Origin: Gammaproteobacteria bacterium | GTDB taxonomy: Bacteria; Pseudomonadota; Gammaproteobacteria; Pseudomonadales; UBA3067 | NCBI GenBank assembly: GCA_019090565.1 | Contig: JAHRVS010000189.1 | Span: 1 to 6,575, forward strand | Direction of reading: 5' to 3' | DNA length: 6,575 nucleotides | Program-made: the position numbers and the translations under genes | Notes under the pieces: model-generated | What the model saw: the letters and a program-made list of their open reading frames with translations, nothing else | Told to the model about the DNA's origin: nothing | Databases searched by the model: none | In this document: positions 1-6,575 of the stretch, in pieces | Numbering within the stretch: the stretch's first letter is position 1 | Layout of the letters: each line of letters begins with the position of its first letter

Positions 1-612
1 GAAAACCTCCTCCTTCGGCAACAGGTATTGTTGCTACAACGGCGGGTACAAAAGCTAGCGGCTATGTCTGCGGAAAATGTGCGTTTGCGCGAACTATTGA
101 ACTCCTCCGACTTGCTTGATGATAGTGTTCGAGTTGCTGAAATTATTGGTGTTGACCCTGATCCCGCACGGCATGAAATCATTATCAACCATGGCAGGGA
201 TCGAGGTGTTAGTAATGGAACGCCTGTTTTGGATGCAGAAGGGTTGATGGGGCAAGTGGTTGAGGTCGGTCCCTTTACCAGTCGCGTGATTTTAGTGACG
301 GACTCAACCCATGCGATTCCTGTTCAGGTTAATCGCAACGGTGTGCGCGCAATTGCAGTGGGTTCGGGCAGCCTCGATCGTCTAGTGCTGACATATGTGC
401 CGGATACTGCCGACATTAAGGAAGGAGACCTACTGATAAGCTCTGGTCTTGGGCAGCGTTTTCCTGAGGGGTACCCGGTTGCCACAGTTATGCGGGTTGA
501 ACACCACCCAGGTTTGCCTTTTGCTGTTATCGAGGCGGCACCTACGGCACGACTTGATCGAAGTCGGCATGTTTTGCTGGTCCATCGAGATGAAGGGGGT
601 TTGAGTGAGTGA
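1..612 (+). CDS. mreC: Rod shape-determining protein MreC, C-terminal part (5' end lies outside the window)
   Basis: MreC is a bitopic inner-membrane protein whose periplasmic domain forms a scaffold for the elongation machinery (MreB, MreD, RodA, PBP2), which inserts lateral-wall peptidoglycan. Frame 1 is open from the first base, and 203 codons precede the TGA. The visible part starts within the heptad-like coiled coil (ENLLLRQQ, then RVQKLAAMSAENVRLRELL). It continues into the beta-rich periplasmic core with the family hallmarks INHGRDRGVSNGTPV, GLMGQVVEVG, IPVQVNRNGVRAIAVG, IKEGDLLISSGLGQRFPEGYPVA and a closing ARLDRSRHVLLV. The cytoplasmic tail and transmembrane helix, probably some 80-90 residues, must lie upstream. 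A TTG at 28 could be mistaken for a start, but the coiled coil is already under way before it, so the gene is cut by the window edge. The protein ends soon after the core, without a long C-terminal tail. Its last 8 bases overlap mreD, indicating co-transcription. mreB is expected just upstream, outside the window. Confidence 0.96.
   Translation, partial: ENLLLRQQVLLLQRRVQKLAAMSAENVRLRELLNSSDLLDDSVRVAEIIGVDPDPARHEIIINHGRDRGVSNGTPVLDAEGLMGQVVEVGPFTSRVILVTDSTHAIPVQVNRNGVRAIAVGSGSLDRLVLTYVPDTADIKEGDLLISSGLGQRFPEGYPVATVMRVEHHPGLPFAVIEAAPTARLDRSRHVLLVHRDEGGLSE
593..599 (+). promoter_or_regulatory. Strong ribosome binding site for mreD
   Basis: The purine run AAGGGGG lies within the last codons of mreC and ends 5 bases before the GTG at 605. 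This spacing favours GTG 605 as the mreD start over the in-frame GTG at 614, which would be 14 bases away. The site sits inside translated mreC, so ribosomes finishing mreC would pass over it, as expected for translational coupling. Confidence 0.65.
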
Positions 613-1093
613 TGTGCGCAGCCAGGGGACTTGGCTGATAGTGCTCAGCTTTGTTTGTGCTTTTTATTTGTCGATTTTGCCTTTTCCCGTTTGGGCTGAA
701 TATTGGCGGCCAGAATGGGTTGCTTTGGTATTGATCTACTGGTCTTTTGTGCTGCCCAGCAGGGTGGGGGTGGTCACAGGATGGATTTCTGGTTTGGCGC
801 TGGATGTCCTAGAAGGGGTCACACTTGGAGAGCACGCCTTATCGCTCACTATACTGGCATACCTTGCAGGCCGCTTGCATAGACGGGTACGAGTCTTCCC
901 TCTGTGGCAGCAGTCTTTATCGGTATTGGTTTTGGTGGGTATCAACTTACTGGCTGTGCGAATGGTGCAGTCTTCGGTTGCCATGGTGAGTGAAGGCCTG
1001 GTGTATTGGTTGCCCTGTCTAGTCAGCGCTTTGTTGTGGCCGTGGGTATTTGCCATGTTGAAATTCTTTCAACAGTATTTCCACGTTAGATAG
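605..1093 (+). CDS. mreD: Rod shape-determining protein MreD
   Basis: MreD is a small polytopic inner-membrane protein that works with MreC and the RodA-PBP2 pair in lateral wall synthesis. The 162-residue product matches the usual length of gammaproteobacterial MreD. It is very hydrophobic, with about five membrane-spanning stretches: roughly residues 8-30, 36-50, 52-70, 98-118 and 130-155. Between the third and fourth lies the family-typical segment GLALDVLEGVTLGEHALSL, followed by a basic loop (GRLHRRVRV) expected on the cytoplasmic side. The start is GTG, chosen because an AAGGGGG sits 5 bases upstream and because no ATG occurs in frame near the N-terminus. The gene overlaps mreC by 8 bases, a usual arrangement for these two partners, which suggests coupled translation and matched amounts. 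It is followed by an 81-base gap before maf, the first real spacing in this cluster. Confidence 0.95.
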   Translation: MSDVRSQGTWLIVLSFVCAFYLSILPFPVWAEYWRPEWVALVLIYWSFVLPSRVGVVTGWISGLALDVLEGVTLGEHALSLTILAYLAGRLHRRVRVFPLWQQSLSVLVLVGINLLAVRMVQSSVAMVSEGLVYWLPCLVSALLWPWVFAMLKFFQQYFHVR

Positions 1094-1108
1094 CCAGCCA
1101 GAGCTATC
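1089..1108 (+). other. Small hairpin at the end of mreD
   Basis: GATAGC (1089-1094) and GCTATC (1103-1108) are perfect 6-base inverted arms around an 8-base loop, spanning the mreD stop codon. The T-rich stretch CTTCTTGCATTTTT follows some 7 bases later rather than directly, so this is at best a weak or attenuating terminator. The arms are only half GC, so chance occurrence is quite possible. Confidence 0.3.
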
Positions 1109-1123
1109 GGCCTTCTTGCATTT

Positions 1124-1154
1124 TTGCACAATTTCTTTTCCATCCTTAGATAAT
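1124..1154 (+). promoter_or_regulatory. Possible sigma-70 type promoter for maf-rng
   Basis: In the mreD-maf gap, TTGCAC (1124-1129) resembles a -35 box. GATAAT (1149-1154), inside TTAGATAATT, matches the -10 consensus at five of six positions. The spacing is 19 bases, longer than the ideal 17. Transcription would start near 1160-1162, giving only a very short leader before the maf ATG at 1175. The gap is AT-rich compared with the flanking coding sequence, which fits a promoter but also makes chance matches likely. It is inferred from sequence only. Confidence 0.35.
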
Positions 1155-1162
1155 TGTTGAAT

Positions 1163-1166
1163 AGGG
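1163..1166 (+). promoter_or_regulatory. Ribosome binding site deciding the maf start
   Basis: AGGG ends 8 bases before ATG 1175. It favours this ATG over the in-frame TTG codons at 1154 and 1157, which would add seven or six residues with no counterpart in the Maf family, where the conserved SxSPRR motif lies very near the N-terminus. Confidence 0.5.
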
Positions 1167-1174
1167 TTCCCCGT

Positions 1175-1759
1175 ATGTCTTTTTCTTTCTATCTTGCGTC
1201 AGGGTCTCCTAGGCGTAAGGAGCTACTGACTCAAATTGGTCTCCAGTTTAAGCAAATATTGCCAGAAGTCGATGAATCTAGAGATGGCAATGAGTCTCCC
1301 GCTCTATATGTAAAACGTTTGGCTAGACTTAAGGCGAGAGAGGGGTTGGCACTGCTTGCAGGCGGGCAGAGCAAGCCGGTGTTAGGCGCAGATACGATTG
1401 TCGTGTTAAATGATACGGTCTTTGGAAAACCCTCCGATTTGGATGAGGCGTTTACCATGTTGATGGCGTTGTCAGGTCAAACCCACCAGGTAATGACTGC
1501 TGTCGCAGTAGTGAGCCCTGACAGTGAGAAGGTGATCTGCAGTTGTTCCACGGTATTGTTTCGCGATATTCATCCCGAAGAGGCCCGCGCTTACGGCCAA
1601 ACTGGTGAGCCGTTGGACAAAGCCGGTGCCTATGCAATCCAGGGTGCTGGGGCTATCTTTGTGGAGGCGATCCAGGGCAGTTACAGTGGTATAGTAGGTT
1701 TGCCGTTGATGGAAACGGCTGATTTGTTGGGTGAGTTCGGCGTCACCGTATTAACATGA
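1175..1759 (+). CDS. maf: Maf family nucleotide pyrophosphatase (dTTP/UTP type, YhdE)
   Basis: Maf proteins hydrolyse nucleoside triphosphates to monophosphate plus pyrophosphate. The E. coli homologue at this locus, YhdE, prefers dTTP, UTP and modified pyrimidine nucleotides, and is thought to clean the nucleotide pool; the Bacillus homologue delays septation. The 194-residue product has every family landmark: the N-terminal loop LASGSPRRKELL (residues 7-18), GADTIVV with Asp73 in the position of the catalytic acid, a GKP, the GQTHQVMTAVAV strand, and TGEPLDKAGAYAIQG with Glu145, Asp148 and Lys149, ending with SYSGIVGLPL. The start was set at ATG 1175 because it has an AGGG 8 bases upstream and gives the usual N-terminus. 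The dTTP/UTP rather than m7GTP (YceF) assignment rests mainly on the location between mreD and rng and on overall resemblance. Only 31 bases separate it from rng, so the two are probably co-transcribed. Confidence 0.94.
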   Translation: MSFSFYLASGSPRRKELLTQIGLQFKQILPEVDESRDGNESPALYVKRLARLKAREGLALLAGGQSKPVLGADTIVVLNDTVFGKPSDLDEAFTMLMALSGQTHQVMTAVAVVSPDSEKVICSCSTVLFRDIHPEEARAYGQTGEPLDKAGAYAIQGAGAIFVEAIQGSYSGIVGLPLMETADLLGEFGVTVLT

Positions 1760-1790
1760 GAGAGCTTCCAAAAAGAGGCCAAAGCAATCG

Positions 1791-3266
1791 ATGAGCGAAG
1801 AGTTCCTGATAAACGTATCCAGTGTTGAAACCCGCGTAGCGCTTGTTGAAAATGGCGTTCTGCAGGAAATTCAGATAGAGCGTGAAGATAGCAAGGTATT
1901 GGTAGGAAACATCTATAAAGGTAAAGTCGTGCGGGTTTTGCCTGGCATGCAAGCAGCCTTTGTAGAGATTGGGTTAGAGCGCGCGGCGTTTATACACGCG
2001 AAAGACATTATGCCAATGACCGGCGGGGTTGGGAATAACGATGAAGTCCACACGCTAAGCATTAGTGAGCTGGTTCGCGATGGCCAAAGCCTTGTCGTAC
2101 AAGTCACCAAAGACATGCTGGGCAGTAAAGGCGCACGTTTAACCACGCATTTGTCAATTCCTTCGCGTTATCTGGTCTATATGCCTTACAGTGAACACGT
2201 GGGCATCTCTCAGCGGATCGAAGAGGAGAGTGAGCGGGAGCGCTTACGGACAGTTGTCAGTAATTTCTTAGAGAAAACCCCTGAAGTGAAAGGTGGGTTT
2301 ATTCTACGCACCGCTGCAGATGGCATCAGTGAAGAGGATATTTTTAAGGATATTGAATTCCTACTGAAAGTTTGGGGTTTCGTTGAAGTGCAGATTGGCT
2401 CTGTGCCGGTGACCTCAGTGGTGTATGAGGGTTTGCCCCTTTTGATGAGAACGGTTCGTGACTTGACTGAAGGCCACATTAAGCAAGTGCGGATCGATTC
2501 AGAACAGGCCTACCAAAAGGTGATGAATTTTGTTCGACAGTTTGTACCCGTAATGGAGCCGCATATAGAAAATTATATCGCAGACAGGCCTATTTTTGAT
2601 CTGTACGGCGTAGAAGATGAGCTGGAAAAAGCACTGCAACGCAATGTGGGGCTCAAGTCAGGGGGCCATATTGTGATCGATCAAACAGAAGCAATGACCA
2701 CCGTAGATGTGAATACTGGCACTTATGTCGGTCACCGCAATCTTGAAGAGACGATCTACAAAACTAATCTGGAAGCCGCGCATGCGATATCCAGACAGCT
2801 ACGACTACGAAACCTTGGCGGAATAATTATTGTCGATTTTATCGATATGGAAGAAGAGGAACACCGTCGTCAGGTGTTAAGAGCTTTCGAAAAAATGCTT
2901 GATCGAGATTACGCAAAAACCAGTATTACAGCAGTTTCGGAGCTGGGACTGGTGGAAATGACCCGCAAACGAACCTCCGAAAGCCTCGAACATATTCTTT
3001 GTGAACGCTGCCCCGTGTGTAAGGGTCGGGGCTCATTAAAAACAGCAACGACTGTTTGTTATGAGATATTTAGAGAAATCCACCGTGTTGCACGTTTTTA
3101 TGACGCAAAAACGTTTCTGGTTATTGCTTCGCAGGCAGTTATTGACCGCTTGTTGGACGAAGAATCCGCTCATGTGGCAGATCTAGCCGAATATTTTAGG
3201 TGCAATATAACTTTCCAGGTTGAAAGTATGTACCAGCAGGAAACCTTCGATGTGGTTTTACTCTAA
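1791..3266 (+). CDS. rng: Ribonuclease G (CafA)
   Basis: RNase G is a cytoplasmic endoribonuclease of the RNase E/G family. It cuts AU-rich single-stranded RNA, preferring 5'-monophosphate ends, matures the 5' end of 16S rRNA, and degrades some mRNAs. The product has 491 residues against 489 in E. coli, so it is the short form without the RNase E degradosome scaffold. Visible in order: an N-terminal RNase H-like strand set (FLINVSSVETRVALVENG), an S1 domain at about residues 37-128, the 5'-sensor and RNase H-like region, and the DNase I-like catalytic core. Asp306 in TTVDVNTG and Asp349 in IIVDFIDM correspond to the two magnesium-binding aspartates, with the family's 43-residue spacing. The zinc-link CPVCKGRG has Cys407 and Cys410; Cys404 just before it also occurs in E. 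coli RNase G. The C-terminus (YQQETFDVVLL) is typical of RNase G. ATG 1791 has an AAGAGG 12 bases upstream, a slightly long spacing. No terminator is visible after the gene. Confidence 0.97.
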   Translation: MSEEFLINVSSVETRVALVENGVLQEIQIEREDSKVLVGNIYKGKVVRVLPGMQAAFVEIGLERAAFIHAKDIMPMTGGVGNNDEVHTLSISELVRDGQSLVVQVTKDMLGSKGARLTTHLSIPSRYLVYMPYSEHVGISQRIEEESERERLRTVVSNFLEKTPEVKGGFILRTAADGISEEDIFKDIEFLLKVWGFVEVQIGSVPVTSVVYEGLPLLMRTVRDLTEGHIKQVRIDSEQAYQKVMNFVRQFVPVMEPHIENYIADRPIFDLYGVEDELEKALQRNVGLKSGGHIVIDQTEAMTTVDVNTGTYVGHRNLEETIYKTNLEAAHAISRQLRLRNLGGIIIVDFIDMEEEEHRRQVLRAFEKMLDRDYAKTSITAVSELGLVEMTRKRTSESLEHILCERCPVCKGRGSLKTATTVCYEIFREIHRVARFYDAKTFLVIASQAVIDRLLDEESAHVADLAEYFRCNITFQVESMYQQETFDVVLL

Positions 3267-3333
3267 CGTGGCCCCTCGTGGACAGTTGGTGATACCGTTG
3301 CGCCAGAAATCAATTAGTTTGAGTTGTTAGCTT

Positions 3334-6300
3334 ATGCATCGTGTTGTTGACTACTGCTCTGACCGTATCTGGATAGTTGTGGCCATTGTCATTCTAGTAC
3401 TGAGCAGCTACGTGTTGCTAGGCCGAGCTTTGTCGGGGAGTGTCCAAAACTACCGTGCTGACTTGATAGAAATGGTAGAGCTGCGCACCGGCATGCGTGC
3501 GGAAATTGGTGGGCTGTCCGGAGGGTGGGTATTCTTTACACCGACCATTGAAATTAATGACCTCGATCTCTATGTGAACCCAGGTGCGGATCAAGCTGCA
3601 ATCAGTGCCAAGAAAATAATTTTAAAGGTGGACGTGCTCGCTAGCTTGCTTGTGCGGGAACCTCGATTGGTGAAGCTCAGTGTTCAGGGCCTTGATTTGG
3701 CTTTACAACGCTCCTCTGACGGCCAATATGGTTTGCTCGGGCGGGGCGCAACAAAGAGCGGCCAACAGGAGCAAGGCTCTGCGGGCTTTCTTACGGCGCT
3801 GTTTCATCAAGACAATATATCATTGCAACACGCACGCATTACCGTATTTCTGGAAGATGGGACATCCTTGGTTATTTCTGATTTGGATGCGGGTTTAAGA
3901 CGCTTTGCAGGGTTTTACCAGGTTGCAGCAAGTACCGAGATGAGCGGCCAATCCCTGCGTTTTGTTGCTGAAATCAATGGTAACCCGCTTGATTGGAGCA
4001 ATAGCGAGACTAATTTTTACCTGCGTATTGGTACTGGGGATATATTGCGATGGATTCCTAAAAGTGTATTGGAAAAGTTGACGAAGAAAAGTGCACTGGT
4101 CATTAATCATTGGCATGCTGGCACTGAAATATGGGGAGAATGGGGGGCCGGCCAACTGCGAAGTGTGCGGGGCATGCTGAATAACGATTTTCTTGATCTT
4201 CACTACAAAAATGCAAAAAATCCCCTGGTATTTTCGCGTTTAAGCAGTCAATTTCAGCTTGATTTAGACAATAAAAACAATGTGCAGCTTCAGCTTCAAG
4301 ATTTTGGGTTTACGCTAGGCTCCGTGGTTTGGCCTAAAGGCGCTGCGCGCATCAATCTTAACCCGAATGCAAAAACTGCTGATGTGCAGCTGGAGCGCGG
4401 TGAGCTCTCCTCTATAAGTGCACTATTACTACACAGTGGTATTTTGCCGCCCTCCCTAACCGATATGTTTGAGACCCTTGCACTCAGTGGTGGGTTTGAA
4501 AAGACCATTCTTCATGTCGAAAAAGAATCCGATGAGGCTTTTTACTTAGATTCCAAATTGGTTGATGTTAGCTGCAAACAGTGGAAATCCATTCCTGCTG
4601 TAGAAGGCTTGAGCGGGGGCATCCAGGTGTCACCACGGTCTGGATTGATGATGATTGACGCTGAACAACTTTCGGTAGAATCACCCAAATACTTCCGTAA
4701 AAAGTTGCTGATAGATGTATTGCAAGGCCCAGTCTCGTGGCGAATCGATGAAAATGCCGTGGTGGTGGACAGTGGGGAAATCTTTGTTAAAAATTCGGAT
4801 GTAACGGGGTCAACCCTGTTCAGTGTTAAAGCGCCCATTGCACCGAGGCGCCCCCCGAAAACCTTTGACCCTATTAAAAGGCCCCAAGAACAGGGTCAGC
4901 CAGATAAGTTATCAGAGGGCGAAGCTCTAGCAGAGAAAACAAGCAGGCCTGATGAGGTTGACATCGGCGCTGCCAGAGAGGGTGCGGAGCTTTATATTGT
5001 CGCCCGTTTTGATGATATTGAGGGAAAGTCCCTTTCTTTCTATCTGCCTCCTGCGCTGCCAGAGGGTGTGTTGGCCTGGCTTGATAAAGGGCTGCTCGAG
5101 GGGCGCTTGAGTGGCCGTTTGCTTTATCATGGCTCTCTGGATTGGAGGCGCAAAAATGAGCAGCATACCCTGCAATCAGATTTGAAGTTTTTTAATGCGA
5201 CATTAGATTACTTGCCCAACGAGTGGCCAATGGTCACAGAAGCTAATGGCTCGCTTTTTATAAACGAAAGTGATGTGTTTTTTGCGGCGCGTAATGGAAA
5301 AGTGTTGGATTCTAACGTGGAAATTGCTCGTGGCTTTGTCGGTAAAAATGCCGAATGGCCAACGGTGCATGTGGAGCTACATGGCACTTATGATAGCCCT
5401 GCGTCCGATGCATTACGAATTTTAAATGAAACCCCCTTGAGCGACGTGATTGGAGGCGTAGCGGAAACATGGTATGGGTCAGGGCGAGTGACAGGGAAGC
5501 TTTCGCTGAATGTGCCTTTGGAGCAAAATAATGATCAAATGACGATTAATGTCTTGACGCGCTTTCATAATGCGAAGCTTTCTTTTCCTGAGTTTAATTT
5601 GTTTTTCTCTGATCTAAATGGACAACTGTCTTATAACGACAAAGAGGGTTTATTTAGCGATGTAATGACCGCCTATTTTTTTGGCCAACCCGCAGAAATC
5701 ACCCTGCCTAAATTTGAACTTGATGATGGCACTTTGTTTCGTTTAGAACTAGATGGCAGCATTGGTTTGGCCGACCTGTACGAATGGAGCGAGCAACCAA
5801 TACTGACGTTTACGGAAGGGTTGATTCACTACCGTGCTGAGCTGGATGTGGTGAACCCTCACTCGATCACCTCGATATTACGAATTTGGAGTAATGCCGA
5901 AGGTATGCAGATTAATTTGCCCTCACCTTTTGAAAAAGCAAAAGAGCGACGACGAGATACTTTGTTTCAAATGCTTAGTACGGACGATACATTTCACTAT
6001 TACCTTCGTCAAAATGAGGTTTTTGATGCTTACATTAAAATGGACGGCAATCAACTAGCGTCAATGAAAGTGGCGATTGCTGGAGAAGGGAGTATCCCTG
6101 AGAATAACGAGGGAGTTTCAATCTCTGGGAAATTGAAAAGCCTTAACTGGGATGCGTGGGAAAGAGACTTGACCTTGCTTTCAAACCGGTATGAAGAGCT
6201 TGAATTAACGCGTGTTAGTGAACTGACAGGGCCGGAACAGGAGACGCCAGCGTTTATTGACCAGGTGACGGGAATTGATTTGCAAATTGAAAAATTTGAT

Positions 6301-6575
6301 GGTTTTGGGCTTGAATTAAACAATCTGTCCACCCATGCGATTCGTAATGACCAGTCTTGGTGGATCAATGTAACTTGTTCCACGCTGAAAGGTGTTTTTA
6401 AAGTCCCTGATGATAGTCGGCCGATTGGCTTTGACCTTGACTATTTTTTCTTGCCAGAAGATGAACTAGATGACAAAAGCATTGTTGCGACAGCGACAGA
6501 CCCTCCTGTGGCGGCTCATGTCGATTATCCCGTTCTGGAAATGGCGCCGTCAGAATTTCCAGCCCTTATGGGTAA
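3334..6575 (+). CDS. yhdP: AsmA-like envelope protein YhdP (TIGR02099/DUF3971 family), 3' end missing
   Basis: YhdP is a very large inner-membrane-anchored periplasmic protein. In E. coli it acts with TamB and YdbH in moving phospholipids to the outer membrane, probably as a long hydrophobic beta groove spanning the periplasm. The frame is open for 1080 codons to the window edge; E. coli YhdP has about 1266 residues, so perhaps 150-250 residues are missing. Residues 12-30 (IWIVVAIVILVLSSYVLLG) form a single N-terminal membrane anchor after a short positively charged start. The rest is beta-rich, with alternating hydrophobic residues. Family-typical segments include LPEGVLAWLDKGLL (about 575-588), ATLDYLPNEWP (622-632), DALRILNETPL (692-702) and the following WYGSGRVTGKLSLNVPL. 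Residues 500-549 form a Pro/charged linker. The start is secure in frame: TAG at 3328-3330 stands one codon before ATG 3334. Its ribosome binding site is weak (only GAG at 3321-3323). The 67-base gap after rng has no obvious terminator or convincing promoter, so read-through from rng is likely. Confidence 0.93.
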   Translation, partial: MHRVVDYCSDRIWIVVAIVILVLSSYVLLGRALSGSVQNYRADLIEMVELRTGMRAEIGGLSGGWVFFTPTIEINDLDLYVNPGADQAAISAKKIILKVDVLASLLVREPRLVKLSVQGLDLALQRSSDGQYGLLGRGATKSGQQEQGSAGFLTALFHQDNISLQHARITVFLEDGTSLVISDLDAGLRRFAGFYQVAASTEMSGQSLRFVAEINGNPLDWSNSETNFYLRIGTGDILRWIPKSVLEKLTKKSALVINHWHAGTEIWGEWGAGQLRSVRGMLNNDFLDLHYKNAKNPLVFSRLSSQFQLDLDNKNNVQLQLQDFGFTLGSVVWPKGAARINLNPNAKTADVQLERGELSSISALLLHSGILPPSLTDMFETLALSGGFEKTILHVEKESDEAFYLDSKLVDVSCKQWKSIPAVEGLSGGIQVSPRSGLMMIDAEQLSVESPKYFRKKLLIDVLQGPVSWRIDENAVVVDSGEIFVKNSDVTGSTLFSVKAPIAPRRPPKTFDPIKRPQEQGQPDKLSEGEALAEKTSRPDEVDIGAAREGAELYIVARFDDIEGKSLSFYLPPALPEGVLAWLDKGLLEGRLSGRLLYHGSLDWRRKNEQHTLQSDLKFFNATLDYLPNEWPMVTEANGSLFINESDVFFAARNGKVLDSNVEIARGFVGKNAEWPTVHVELHGTYDSPASDALRILNETPLSDVIGGVAETWYGSGRVTGKLSLNVPLEQNNDQMTINVLTRFHNAKLSFPEFNLFFSDLNGQLSYNDKEGLFSDVMTAYFFGQPAEITLPKFELDDGTLFRLELDGSIGLADLYEWSEQPILTFTEGLIHYRAELDVVNPHSITSILRIWSNAEGMQINLPSPFEKAKERRRDTLFQMLSTDDTFHYYLRQNEVFDAYIKMDGNQLASMKVAIAGEGSIPENNEGVSISGKLKSLNWDAWERDLTLLSNRYEELELTRVSELTGPEQETPAFIDQVTGIDLQIEKFDGFGLELNNLSTHAIRNDQSWWINVTCSTLKGVFKVPDDSRPIGFDLDYFFLPEDELDDKSIVATATDPPVAAHVDYPVLEMAPSEFPALMG

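Noticed and set aside
28..30. TTG as the start of mreC
   Set aside because: The frame is open to the first base and the codons before it (ENLLLRQQV) already belong to the MreC coiled coil; a start here would remove the membrane anchor. The gene is cut by the window edge.
736..1056. 106-codon open frame on the minus strand across mreD
   Set aside because: It lies wholly opposite mreD, and its translation is rich in Thr, Arg, Lys and Ser without a recognisable domain, as expected of an antisense shadow.
1117..1128. TGCA-TTTT-TGCA palindrome in the mreD-maf gap
   Set aside because: Four-base arms in an AT-rich gap are too short to support an operator or terminator.
3000..3020. Third cysteine (CERCPVC) in the RNase G zinc-link as a novel metal site
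   Set aside because: E. coli RNase G has the same CxxCPxC layout, so this is normal for the family.
3267..3283. CGTGG repeated around CCCCT after the rng stop, considered as a terminator
   Set aside because: The two copies are direct rather than inverted repeats and no T-run follows, so no terminator hairpin can form from them.
3286..3315. TTGGTG with TCAATT 18 bases downstream as a yhdP promoter
   Set aside because: Both boxes match the consensus poorly; this is no better than chance.
3680..3898. 72-codon plus-strand frame inside yhdP
   Set aside because: It overlaps the continuous yhdP frame, which carries the recognisable protein; no separate ribosome binding site or domain is seen.
6051..6383. 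110-codon minus-strand frame near the right edge
   Set aside because: It is antisense to yhdP, and its translation shows no family resemblance. Other minus-strand frames at 3895-4203, 4296-4508, 4542-4838 and 4927-5175 were dismissed for the same reason.

Overview
The window is a stretch of ordinary, strongly conserved gammaproteobacterial chromosome. All recognisable genes lie on the + strand in the order mreC (5' end missing) - mreD - maf/yhdE - rng - yhdP (3' end missing). The same order occurs downstream of mreB in Escherichia coli and in pseudomonads. Protein similarity by eye and gene order point to a Gram-negative gammaproteobacterium. Base composition looks balanced to slightly AT-leaning, which would suit a marine or Cellvibrio/Alteromonas-like lineage, but I cannot name a genus from this sequence alone.

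Region by region: 1-612 is the C-terminal 203 codons of MreC, the periplasmic scaffold of the rod-shape elongation machinery. It overlaps by 8 bases the GTG start of mreD (605-1093), a small polytopic membrane protein of the same machinery. An 81-base gap (1094-1174) follows, with a small hairpin and a plausible sigma-70-like promoter. Then come maf (1175-1759), a nucleotide pyrophosphatase of the dTTP/UTP type, and rng (1791-3266), ribonuclease G with both catalytic aspartates and the zinc-link cysteines intact. From 3334 to the right edge one uninterrupted reading frame of 1080 codons encodes most of YhdP, a large AsmA-like envelope protein. It has no stop codon in the window, so an ORF search that requires a stop would miss it.

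Functionally the cluster links cell-wall elongation (MreC, MreD), nucleotide-pool sanitation or division control (Maf), rRNA/mRNA processing (RNase G) and inner-to-outer-membrane phospholipid transport (YhdP). The last 3.2 kb is one gene, so no stretch over 300 bases is without a gene.

I looked for mobile elements, CRISPR arrays, tRNA/rRNA genes, att sites, phage or defence genes, and genes inserted into the conserved order, and found none. I see no evidence of a previously undescribed system. The findings are modest: a Pro/charged linker in YhdP, the mreD-maf gap as a possible operon boundary, the overlapping GTG start of mreD, and the weak translation signal of yhdP.
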